The notes under the pieces were generated by a model. The model made no database searches and had not been told where the DNA came from. It worked only from the letters and a program-made list of their open reading frames with translations. Shown here in pieces: positions 31,972 through 38,527 of a stretch of 41,099 nt of DNA (the first letter of the stretch is position 1; each line of letters starts with the position of its first letter). The stretch lies in assembly GCF_900111555.1 (NCBI RefSeq), contig NZ_FOHZ01000025.1, positions 1 through 41,099 of the forward strand, written 5' to 3'. Source of the DNA: Marinobacter segnicrescens. GTDB lineage: Bacteria; Pseudomonadota; Gammaproteobacteria; Pseudomonadales; Oleiphilaceae. The translations under genes were made by a program, and so were the position numbers.

Positions 31972-32252
31972 AAAAATATCCTCTTTGTTTTTGTTAATAG
32001 ATATTTATTTATCCATTAGAAATATAATATCACATATATATTAAAATGGAAGCATGCAACCAAAAATAAATGTGATGCGATTATTTTGACATTTAAAAAG
32101 CTAAAACATATAAAATGGAAGGCGACAATCTCAATATCTATGCTGGGTTTGCCTTATAAATAATGACAAATGCCAAAATATTAATTATGAAAAACAACAA
32201 ACTTCTCAGAAATATTTAACAATTATTTACATTTATTTACACTATTTTTACA
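31972..32252. other. AT-rich gene-free stretch with short repeats
   Basis: 281 bp, holding no gene I can support. AAAATGGAAG occurs twice (32043-32052 and 32113-32122). A GTGATGC heptamer, the unit of the origin array, is at 32072-32078, and three TTACA/TTTACA steps lie at 32225-32255. The minus-strand promoter for 31971 should be here, but I cannot single out one -10/-35 pair. Confidence 0.4.
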
Positions 32253-33059
32253 TTATGCAGCTGATGAGGCTTCAGAAATTTCTCGAACTCGATTCTTATT
32301 GTAAAAAGCTTTAAAGGTATCAGACCGGAAGTATTCATCTTGCTCATCTTCGAAAGTGTAAGCGATGTTAAGTCCGGCTTTGATCTGCCGCTCTGCCCAT
32401 TCTTCATGCGTATACCTGCTGCCATCTTTTCTCGGGCTTGCAAAGCTGCACTCAATGCCACGTCTTGCGAAAATGAAAAGTATTCCAATGTTATTTTGCT
32501 GACAAACTTCTTTATACTTTCTTGCCTCTTCTTGATCTCTCAGGATGCCTTTTATTTCGATAGCGATATTAGTTCCATGTATGAGACCGTCTGATGTGTA
32601 AGTGCAGTCTTTTCGATACGGGACTTGGTGTCGCTGGGTGTAGAGCTGGAGCTTTGCTAAAGGCCCATCTGTCATTACTCTTGCTTCAAGGAGAGAGTCG
32701 ACTCGGTGGCCGTCGATAGTGCCTATGCGCTGGATTTTTGGGAAGTAGTGGCGTAAGTAGGGGTTTGAGGCTAGGCGCTGGTGCTCTTCTTGGTCTGCTA
32801 GATCTTGTGCTTCTTTTACTGCTTTTGCGTATCTTAGCTTAGTCTCTCGATTTGCGTTTGATATGTCTAAATCTGCGTATTCAGCCAGGATCTTTTTCTG
32901 TTGTTCGCCTGTTGTTTTGGCTTTTTTAGAGTCAAAGACTATACCGCTTTCAGCAATCATCTTTAGATACATAAAAGCATCTTCGGGAGCTAAAGCGTCT
33001 ATATCTATATCTGCAAGTATAGAAAAATCAAAGCCTATTCTTTCTTCTGCTAAACTCAT
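32253..33059 (-). CDS. T7 endonuclease I-like Holliday-junction nuclease
   Basis: 268 residues. The C-terminal 150 resemble T7 gp3: a first acid in SLLEARVM, then TYTSDGLIHGTNIAIEIKGIL with the D...E.K metal-binding triad of PD-(D/E)XK nucleases, followed by RKYKEVCQQNNIGILFIFARR and KDGSRYTHEEWAERQ, which parallel the gp3 C-terminus. The N-terminal 110 residues are helical and extra relative to T7, perhaps for oligomerisation. T7 endonuclease I cuts branched DNA and degrades host DNA. In this element it may resolve replication or conjugation intermediates. It is separated from the relaxase operon by a terminator and has its own RBS. Confidence 0.65.
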   Translation of the reverse strand: MSLAEERIGFDFSILADIDIDALAPEDAFMYLKMIAESGIVFDSKKAKTTGEQQKKILAEYADLDISNANRETKLRYAKAVKEAQDLADQEEHQRLASNPYLRHYFPKIQRIGTIDGHRVDSLLEARVMTDGPLAKLQLYTQRHQVPYRKDCTYTSDGLIHGTNIAIEIKGILRDQEEARKYKEVCQQNNIGILFIFARRGIECSFASPRKDGSRYTHEEWAERQIKAGLNIAYTFEDEQDEYFRSDTFKAFYNKNRVREISEASSAA

Positions 33060-33143
33060 TCATACATACCACTTCCTTGTGACTAATTTAATCACATATA
33101 TATACTTATATCAAGTAACTTTTTATATTTATTTACATGCGAT

Positions 33144-33169
33144 AAAAAAGAGCCACTATATAGCAGCTC
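33144..33169 (-). terminator. Rho-independent terminator of the mobilization operon
   Basis: On the minus strand the 20-nt stem GAGCTGCTATATAGTGGCTC (33169-33150) pairs along its whole length with two wobbles, followed by TTTTTT (33149-33144). It lies directly after the relaxase stop. Confidence 0.8.
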
Positions 33170-33186
33170 CTTTATTTTTCTTTGAT

Positions 33187-34461
33187 TTAGATGTCGTAGT
33201 GTTCGCCCCACTGAAGCCTTGCCATTTTTCGTGAGTGCGACTTATGTATGGCTAGATCTGTAAGCACATTAGATAGAGTTAAAAGCTCGTCTATACCGCT
33301 TTTACTATTCATGCTCATCACAGCTGACTTTGAAAGTGGTGCTCCCTGCGTTTTCGAATTTATTTTTGTTGTGCTACTTTCCTTATCAATTCTTCTTCCT
33401 TCTGCTTTCTCAACTGTTGAGCGTGGACCTCCAGCTTCCGGTCTGCTTCCATCGCTTCTTGCTCCAGGCGTTGTTTTGATGCACGCTGAAATATCTCTCT
33501 CTTGCTCATATTTGATACCTTCTGATTTTTTTCCTGTTGGTTTCATTAAGTTCGTTTCTCGGTCGTACTTCATTCCGGTCAAAGCTGAAAAGGTCAGACG
33601 TGTGCTTTTGAGCTTTGCTCCTGCTGCTGACCTGCCTTCCATGCTGTAGCTGATGCCGGTCGGAAAGCCTTTGTCATTGAGCGTAACGAGAGGCTCTACA
33701 CCAACAGCCCGGACGTTATCGAGGAACTCCGAAAAGGTTTTGCCTTGGCTCTTCTCTACTGCCTTACTTAGCCTTGCGATGATGCGTGTTTTCCACGGTG
33801 CTTGGCTTTCTCCGGTCTTTCCGAAGTTGCGGATCGTTCCCTCAAATTCTTGCCTGCTTAGATCTGCGCCCCAGGTTGTGTCTGGGCTCGGAGTCACTGA
33901 CAAGCCGAATTCGTTCTCCAACTCCCTCATCACTTCCATGCCTCGGGCATGATCGTTGGCGTCGTCTACGAGTCTGTATGGCTGAGGTTTATTGCCCTTT
34001 CCGCCGTTCTTTCTTGCTTCGCTACGCTCCATGGCTTGCGGGTTGTTTTGCACTCTGCAAGCAACGATATGGATGTGCTGATGGTCTTTCTCATCGTGCA
34101 GAGCTGCTGTCCATTTTGTATCCAAACCGTAGCCCATGGCCCTCATGTACTTTTTTGCCGCTTTTTTCCATTGTTCGTGAGACAGCTTTTCTCCGTGCGG
34201 CAAGCTGATGACGTAGTGAGCGAATCGGTTTTCTGAGCGCTGGTTTTTGTCTGCTAGATAGTCGAATTCTTGCTCCATCGGGTCTGTGTCGATCTCGACT
34301 ACCCTGCCCTTTTCGTCCCGTCTTATTGGGTTTGGGGATAGGCCTTGTGTGTGTATGAGATGCACGCAGTCTTTGACATCGTGTTCGTGTCCGTCGCCTC
34401 GAAAGACGTATCGCAGGGTGTTTCCGCTTGAGTTTCTGTAAGCCATTTTTTTATGAATCAT
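33187..34461 (-). CDS. Relaxase/mobilization nuclease (PF03432-like, MOBP-type)
   Basis: 424 residues. Motif I contains the likely catalytic tyrosine Y18 (NTLRYVFRG; Y8 is an alternative). The motif between (FAHYVISLPHGEKLSHEQWKK, 80-100) is typical of the relaxase fold. Motif III reads LHDEKDHQHIHIVACRV, giving the metal-binding H122, H127, H129 and H131. The C-terminal 200 residues are basic with no helicase or primase motif. Relaxases nick oriT and pilot the strand into a recipient. It is encoded 18 bp behind a MobC-like gene, with an oriT-like region upstream and a terminator downstream: a complete mobilization operon. It is very unusual inside an otherwise complete tailed-phage genome. 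Confidence 0.88.
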   Translation of the reverse strand: MIHKKMAYRNSSGNTLRYVFRGDGHEHDVKDCVHLIHTQGLSPNPIRRDEKGRVVEIDTDPMEQEFDYLADKNQRSENRFAHYVISLPHGEKLSHEQWKKAAKKYMRAMGYGLDTKWTAALHDEKDHQHIHIVACRVQNNPQAMERSEARKNGGKGNKPQPYRLVDDANDHARGMEVMRELENEFGLSVTPSPDTTWGADLSRQEFEGTIRNFGKTGESQAPWKTRIIARLSKAVEKSQGKTFSEFLDNVRAVGVEPLVTLNDKGFPTGISYSMEGRSAAGAKLKSTRLTFSALTGMKYDRETNLMKPTGKKSEGIKYEQERDISACIKTTPGARSDGSRPEAGGPRSTVEKAEGRRIDKESSTTKINSKTQGAPLSKSAVMSMNSKSGIDELLTLSNVLTDLAIHKSHSRKMARLQWGEHYDI

Positions 34462-34479
34462 TTTCTTTATCCTCTTTAT

Positions 34480-34860
34480 TTACTTGTTATTGTAAATTGC
34501 TTGAGCTGCTTGGCTGATGACTGACTTAATCTCAGCGAATTGCTCTGAATCTTCGTCCATGTCTTCTTCAAGCTCAGTGAGATACGCATTCAGGATCGTC
34601 AGATAGTGCTCAAGCGCAGACAGAGCACTGACATCGATAGAGCTGGGCTTTTCAGACATAATCAAGTCCCTCACAAAGCTAGACGGATCACCTGGCCATC
34701 CGGACTCCTTTATTAAACGCTGGAGCTTCTTTTGCTCTTTGATGTTCAAGCGGAGCATGAGAGCAGGAAGGCGCTTCTCAGATGGATCCTTTCTCGGACG
34801 CCCACCTCTTCCTTTTTTTGGTATTACTTCGACTGACTGATTTTCTGATTCGATTTTCAT
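34480..34860 (-). CDS. MobC/ribbon-helix-helix type relaxosome accessory protein
   Basis: 126 residues. A basic N-terminus (VIPKKGRGGRPRKDPSEKRLP) leads into a ribbon-helix-helix-like segment (LMLRLNIKEQKKLQRLIKESG, with SFVRDLIM following), as in MobC-type accessory proteins that bind oriT and help the relaxase. The tail is an acidic helix. The ATG at 34860 is chosen because GAGGTG lies 6 bp upstream; an earlier ATG at 34920 would place the start inside the oriT-like inverted repeat. It is the first gene of the mobilization operon. Confidence 0.75.
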   Translation of the reverse strand: MKIESENQSVEVIPKKGRGGRPRKDPSEKRLPALMLRLNIKEQKKLQRLIKESGWPGDPSSFVRDLIMSEKPSSIDVSALSALEHYLTILNAYLTELEEDMDEDSEQFAEIKSVISQAAQAIYNNK

Positions 34861-34888
34861 AGACACCTCGTTGTTGTTATTAGCGCAG

Positions 34889-34958
34889 AACCCGGAGGGT
34901 TTGAGCATCCAGCGTTTCAATAACTCGATGACCGACAGGGAATTGAGTTACTTGAAAC
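34889..34958 (-). promoter_or_regulatory. Candidate origin of transfer (oriT)
   Basis: GTTTCAATAACTC (34914-34926) faces GAGTTACTTGAAAC (34945-34958), a 13-bp inverted repeat interrupted only by one extra base, with an 18-bp loop. A smaller hairpin, AACCC-GGA-GGGTT, is at 34889-34901. A large inverted repeat beside mobC, read away from it, is the standard layout of MOBP-type oriTs. No nic consensus is certain. Confidence 0.55.
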
Positions 34959-35092
34959 ATAGCTGGCCTTATTATTTTTTGTTGTTTTTAGTAGTATATC
35001 AAAGTAGTTACAATCTCATTCGATAATTACAGGCTTTACTCTTAGTTTTTATAAGTAAAACAATTGATTAAACAACATTCAAAAAAAATAAT

Positions 35093-35104
35093 AACGTAAT
35101 ACCG
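35093..35104 (+). repeat. AACGTAATACCG, left arm of a 12-bp inverted repeat
   Basis: Exact reverse complement of 35254-35265 (CGGTATTACGTT). A third copy, AGGTATTACGTT, occurs at 35486-35497, inside the heptamer array. This suggests a protein-binding site. Confidence 0.7.
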
Positions 35105-35120
35105 CGATATTTTACTTTAT

Positions 35121-35297
35121 TATATGTAAATGCTAACTAATTTCACTATGCGCTAATATAAAAAAAACGATAGCAAGAACAGATCACTTTAATATATGTA
35201 AAAGCTAACTAATATAAAAAGTTATTTCCTGCTAGCTCTTAAAATAAAAAGGTCGGTATTACGTTGTTTTTACATTAATATATGTAGATGCTAACTA
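35121..35297 (+). repeat. Three direct repeats TATATGTAAATGCTAACTA
   Basis: Copies at 35121-35139, 35193-35211 and 35279-35297 differ at one or two positions each, all preceded by an A-C-T-T-T-A or A-C-A-T-T-A stretch, so the repeat is about 26 bp. Centres are 72 and 86 bp apart. Confidence 0.75.
35254..35265 (+). repeat. CGGTATTACGTT, right arm of a 12-bp inverted repeat
   Basis: Exact reverse complement of 35093-35104, 150 bp away. AGGTATTACGTT (35486-35497) is a close third copy. Confidence 0.7.
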
Positions 35298-35314
35298 TTT
35301 TGGACGATATTTTC

Positions 35315-35516
35315 GCATCACATACTGACTCGAAAAGTGATGCTGTAGATTTTAGATGTGATACTTTTCTGACTACATAGCGACACTTTGTCTTTTGATA
35401 TGTGATACTTATCGCTCTAGAAAGTGATGCTTTCAACTGCAAAAGTATTGCATTTTTTGACAGAAGTGATACGACTAACTATAATAGGTATTACGTTCTC
35501 TCTCGACAAGTGATAC
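35315..35516 (+). repeat. Phased heptamer array, probable replication origin iterons
   Basis: GTGATAC/GTGATGC units start at 35337, 35358, 35402, 35424, 35466 and 35510. An inverted unit, GCATCAC, starts at 35315, and degenerate ones (GCGACAC 35380, GTATTGC 35445, GTATTAC 35488) fill the gaps. All ten starts are 21 or 22 bp apart, two helical turns. Each unit is preceded by A-rich DNA. Such phasing is known from iteron origins and from operators bound on one DNA face. The last unit ends 5 bp before the ATG at 35522. The two sets of longer repeats upstream support an origin. Confidence 0.7.
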
Positions 35517-35521
35517 GAAAA

Positions 35522-36409
35522 ATGCCGAAAGCATACACTGAGCACGAAAAGAAAATTTCAAAAGCTTCAAAGGCTTGGCGAAACTATCAGTGGATCTGCT
35601 CTGATGAGTATGCCCAGGATATGGAAGATAGACACATACTCATAGCGGAAGGAGACTACACCGGAAGGCCTCCTGTCCCTCTTCAAAAGCAAAAAGAAAG
35701 AGCCTTGCAAGAGTACAAAGACGCTCTCGAAGACCTGCGCAGATATGAGCGTCAAAAGCATCTTAAGCACATGCAAGAAGACGATATCAAAGACTTTGTA
35801 AAGGCCCAGGGGCACGAAAACAAGGGACGGAAAAGAGGTGGTCGGGCTATCGCCTTGCAGAAGTATATACGACGCATCGAGCGACAGATAGAAGAGACCA
35901 AAGAAGCTCCTGAAAGCGACTTTGTCCGAAAGGATGGTCGAGGTCGTCCTCCCATGAGTCGCCTCCAAAAGGTCAGGCACTACGAAAGACTTGTCGAAAA
36001 AGCACGAGCAGAGCTGATCGACACGTACAGCGAGATGAGCGAAGAGGATCGGATCTGGCACGAGATGCACGATCTTAAGACAGACCGCAGACAGCTACGT
36101 CTCGCTCTCAGGGATCCGGACAACAACCAGTCGTCGAGGATCTGGAGACAGTTTGAGACGGCTGAAAAAATCGAAGAGGCTCTAACAGACGTCAATACTC
36201 TAATTTCGAAAAGAGAAGCTGAACTTAAAATGATCCAGGCTGGGATCGAGCTTCCGAAAAGAGCGGAGGATATCGATCCTGACGGCCCTCACTCTGCTGA
36301 GCTGTATCGTCGGACGCTTGAGCACATGATCAAAGAGCAGAAAAAAATTCAGAAATTGGAAGAAGAAGCACGGAAGCTCGGTATCGACGTATCGAAGCTC
36401 AAGAACTGA
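35522..36409 (+). CDS. Charged coiled-coil protein next to the origin, unknown
   Basis: 295 residues of helical, highly charged sequence. Two related sections begin GRPPVPLQKQKERALQEY (near 57) and GRPPMSRLQKVRHYERLV (near 139), each an AT-hook-like GRPP followed by a long helix, so the protein may be an internal duplication. It ends in a coiled coil (HMIKEQKKIQKLEEEARK). ATG 35522 is chosen over an in-frame ATG at 35402 because the latter would code through the phased array. An initiator, an origin-binding architectural protein or an autoregulator are possible. It carries none of the winged-helix signatures of RepA or Pi that I could see. Confidence 0.6.
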   Translation: MPKAYTEHEKKISKASKAWRNYQWICSDEYAQDMEDRHILIAEGDYTGRPPVPLQKQKERALQEYKDALEDLRRYERQKHLKHMQEDDIKDFVKAQGHENKGRKRGGRAIALQKYIRRIERQIEETKEAPESDFVRKDGRGRPPMSRLQKVRHYERLVEKARAELIDTYSEMSEEDRIWHEMHDLKTDRRQLRLALRDPDNNQSSRIWRQFETAEKIEEALTDVNTLISKREAELKMIQAGIELPKRAEDIDPDGPHSAELYRRTLEHMIKEQKKIQKLEEEARKLGIDVSKLKN

Positions 36410-36417
36410 TAAACTAC

Positions 36418-36434
36418 AGGACTTTTTGGGGTCC
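36418..36434 (-). repeat. Partial inverse copy of the RNA-element sequence
   Basis: The reverse complement of this segment, GACCCCAAAAAGTCCT, is identical to 20312-20327 in structured element B. It lies 9 bp after the stop of the 35522 gene and can form a short GGAC/GTCC hairpin. Confidence 0.5.
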
Positions 36435-36460
36435 GCTACGCGAATGTCCAGGGGTACAGT

Positions 36461-37339
36461 ATGCAGATGGAAAGCCCAGATCTTTTTGAGTCGTCCGGCA
36501 TCAAGCTTGAAAAGCCAAGACTGGAAGATAAATCCGAACTGATCATCGGAGATGCCCGCAAGGTTCTGGCGGATTTTCCCGAGCAGCATTTTGATTGCAT
36601 CGTCACCTCCCCTCCTTACTGGGGGCTCAGGGATTATGGATACGACGGGCAGATCGGAGCGGAGTCAACGGTCGACGCTTACATCAATGACTTGGTAAAG
36701 CTCTTTAGAGAGGCTCGCAGGACACTCAAGGACGACGGCACCCTCTGGCTTAACATCGGCGACAGCTATACGTCAGGCGGTCGCACATGGCGTCAAAAAG
36801 ACTCAAAGAACAAGGGTCGCGCCATGTCTTACCGTCCCGACACCCCCGAAGGGCTAAAGCCGAAAGACCTCATCGGTGTGCCATGGAAAATCGCTTTCGC
36901 CCTGCAAGCGGATGGCTGGTATCTTCGCACGGATATCATTTGGAACAAGCCCAACTGTCAGCCCGAGTCAGTAAAAGATCGCCCAACTCGCTCGCATGAG
37001 TACATCTTTTTGCTCACAAAAAGCGAGAGGTACTACTACGACTACGAAGCGATCAAAGAACCTGCTGTCGATCCAAAAAAGCCGAAAAAGAACCGCAGGA
37101 CGGTTTGGAACATCAATACCGAGCCTTACCCCGGCAGTCACTTCGCGGTCTATCCGAGAGAGCTTGTGAGAGTGTGTGTCGCTGCCGGATCCCGTGAGGG
37201 AGGACGCGTCCTAGACCCATTCTTTGGATCCGGCACGACTGGCGTGGTCTGCAATGAAATGAATCGCTACTGCACAGGCATCGAGCTGAGCGAAGACTAT
37301 GCAGGACTGGCTAGAGAGCGGTTACGGAGCCAGCGCTGA
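36461..37339 (+). CDS. DNA methyltransferase of a SmaI-like system (N4-cytosine type)
   Basis: 292 residues, beta-class organisation: catalytic motif IV TSPPYWGLRDYG (49-60) near the N-terminus, and the SAM-binding motif I DPFFGSGTTGVVCNEM near the C-terminus. SPPY is typical of N4-cytosine methylases. It is paired, tail-to-tail with an 18-bp overlap, with a gene for a SmaI-like endonuclease, and by that pairing it should protect CCCGGG sites. The length equals what I recall for M.SmaI. ATG 36461 is used because AGGGG lies 6 bp upstream. No separate C (controller) protein gene is visible. Confidence 0.82.
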   Translation: MQMESPDLFESSGIKLEKPRLEDKSELIIGDARKVLADFPEQHFDCIVTSPPYWGLRDYGYDGQIGAESTVDAYINDLVKLFREARRTLKDDGTLWLNIGDSYTSGGRTWRQKDSKNKGRAMSYRPDTPEGLKPKDLIGVPWKIAFALQADGWYLRTDIIWNKPNCQPESVKDRPTRSHEYIFLLTKSERYYYDYEAIKEPAVDPKKPKKNRRTVWNINTEPYPGSHFAVYPRELVRVCVAAGSREGGRVLDPFFGSGTTGVVCNEMNRYCTGIELSEDYAGLARERLRSQR

Positions 37340-38086
37340 TCCGAATTCCCAGGTGGCGTGAACAAAACACAGATCCTTCCTGAGCTTTTTGATCTGTAGT
37401 TTGCGCTCACCTCCTCCATCGAAATACAGCTCGTATTTCAGATTTCCGTGAGCATCAAAGACTCGACCGTATCCTGGCTGGGGGTTTTGCGTGCTGTTGA
37501 CCATGCTTTCAAACTGGCAGTTGGTCTGAGCCTCCATCATCAGTGAGTGCGGAATCTCGACCAGCTCATACTTCAGGTGCTTCGGATCCTTGGATAGGCA
37601 ACGGAAAGTAAAGATCCTCTGATACCCCTGAAGGTGCTCTATAAAGAGATCCCTAAGCCTCGGCAGCTCCCAAGCACCTCCCCCAAGCTCCATCATCTTA
37701 CTGATGTGTATGTAGTCTTCCTTAATCGACCTGTCGGCCTGAGTCTTGAGCGATACAGGAACGCCATTGATCGTTATGTCGTGCCCCCTGTTGGTCGGGT
37801 TAGTCTCAAGATAAGCGTTGATACCAGCTGACTTCAGGGCGTACTCAAAAGCGTACTCAAAGCGATCCTTGGAGAGATTCTGACGACTTGCCGCGTGGTG
37901 GGCGATCAACCGGTCTCCGATCTGTATGAGCACCTGATCGCTTATAAGATCCGAATTTGGATTCCGCCGAAACAGAGTCCCTTGATCGAGATATGCGTTA
38001 ACCGTATTTACTACGACAGTCTGCTGGGTGGGTGTTAGTTGCTTGATCTTATTGTTTAGCTTTGCAAGCTCTTGATCTGTGAGCAC
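37322..38086 (-). CDS. Restriction endonuclease, SmaI-like (CCCGGG)
   Basis: 254 residues. Multiple stretches match what I recall of SmaI: GDRLIAHHAASRQNLSKDRF, NPTNRGHDITINGVPVSLKT, YIHISKMMELGGG.W, LFIEHLQGYQRIFTFR, ELVEIPHSLMMEAQ, NPQPGYGRV and LYFDGGGERKLQIKKL. GHDITI...SLKT is the D..xLK catalytic core of the PD-(D/E)XK type. The GTG start at 38086 has AAGGAG 9 bp upstream. It faces the methylase tail-to-tail, so the two stops lie in each other's genes. Cleavage of unmodified invading DNA and post-segregational killing are the expected roles. Identification is from memory of the family, not a search. Confidence 0.85.
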   Translation of the reverse strand: MLTDQELAKLNNKIKQLTPTQQTVVVNTVNAYLDQGTLFRRNPNSDLISDQVLIQIGDRLIAHHAASRQNLSKDRFEYAFEYALKSAGINAYLETNPTNRGHDITINGVPVSLKTQADRSIKEDYIHISKMMELGGGAWELPRLRDLFIEHLQGYQRIFTFRCLSKDPKHLKYELVEIPHSLMMEAQTNCQFESMVNSTQNPQPGYGRVFDAHGNLKYELYFDGGGERKLQIKKLRKDLCFVHATWEFGSALAP

Positions 38087-38131
38087 TTCTCAAACTCCTT
38101 GTAAATGACTCAAGAAATTCGAGAGTAAACT

Positions 38132-38183
38132 AATTTGTTGACAGGGACCAGTGGGGTTTTTAGGTTCAAGGCGTCAACAAATT
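38132..38183. repeat. Perfect 11-bp inverted repeat, AATTTGTTGAC
   Basis: AATTTGTTGAC (38132-38142) and its exact reverse complement (38173-38183) flank a 30-bp loop in the 124-bp gap between the endonuclease start and the tRNA. TTTGTTGACA recurs at 38386-38395. It may be an operator for the endonuclease gene or arm sites of a recombination region. Confidence 0.55.
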
Positions 38184-38193
38184 TGTGTACAAT
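38165..38193 (+). promoter_or_regulatory. tRNA-Arg promoter
   Basis: TACAAT at 38188-38193 with TTCAAG 17 bp upstream (38165-38170), then a GC-rich discriminator (CCCCCGC), the form seen in growth-rate-controlled tRNA promoters. Confidence 0.55.
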
Positions 38194-38210
38194 CCCCCGC
38201 TCCAAGTAAT

Positions 38211-38287
38211 GCCCTCGTAGCTCATCTGGATAGAGCGGATGCCTCCTAAGCGTCAGGTAGCAGGTTCGAGTCCTGCCGAGGGCACCA
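38211..38287 (+). tRNA. tRNA-Arg (anticodon CCU)
   Basis: A 77-nt cloverleaf including CCA. The acceptor stem pairs GCCCTCG with CGAGGGC; the anticodon arm GATGC-CTCCTAA-GCGTC places CCT at positions 34-36; the T arm is GCAGG-TTCGAGT-CCTGC. CCA is encoded. tRNA-Arg genes are common integration sites. The 3' half is repeated 240 bp downstream. Whether it belongs to the phage or the host is not settled; the phage lies on its 5' side. Confidence 0.95.
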
Positions 38288-38481
38288 TTACCCTTTTTGG
38301 GTAGCCGGTTCGAGTCCCTTTCCCTCTCCGAAATACATTGACATAAAATCAGTTTCTGCCTATTTTTACGGAAAAAAGAAACTTTTTTGTTGACACCATA
38401 CCCCCGGATTTGCGCTATTTTGCACTACTGAGCAAGTAAATTTGATAATAAAATCAATAACTTAAAAATTGACGACAGCCC

Positions 38482-38527
38482 CCTCCTAAGGGGAAGGTAG
38501 CAGGTTCGAGTCCTGCCGGGGGTACCA
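38482..38527 (+). pseudogene. Truncated tRNA-Arg 3' half
   Basis: Starts with CCTCCTAAG, the anticodon-loop sequence of the tRNA at 38211, and continues through the T arm to CCA, exactly 240 bp further on and without gaps. The block 38495-38518 is identical to 38255-38278; other positions differ (GGGA for CGTC; GGGGGT for GAGGGC). The sequence to its left is not tRNA-like. This is the form of an attachment-site remnant from recombination in the anticodon loop. A third T-arm-like fragment, GCCGGTTCGAGTCCC, occurs at 38305-38319. Confidence 0.7.

Noticed and set aside
35093..35521. CRISPR array
   Set aside because: The repeats are only 7-26 bp, the inter-unit sequence is not of uniform spacer length for a 24-40-bp repeat, and no cas genes are present. 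An iteron origin fits better.
35402..35521. Longer start for the 35522 gene at ATG 35402
   Set aside because: It would translate six units of the regulatory array, and the phased repeats suggest binding sites rather than code.
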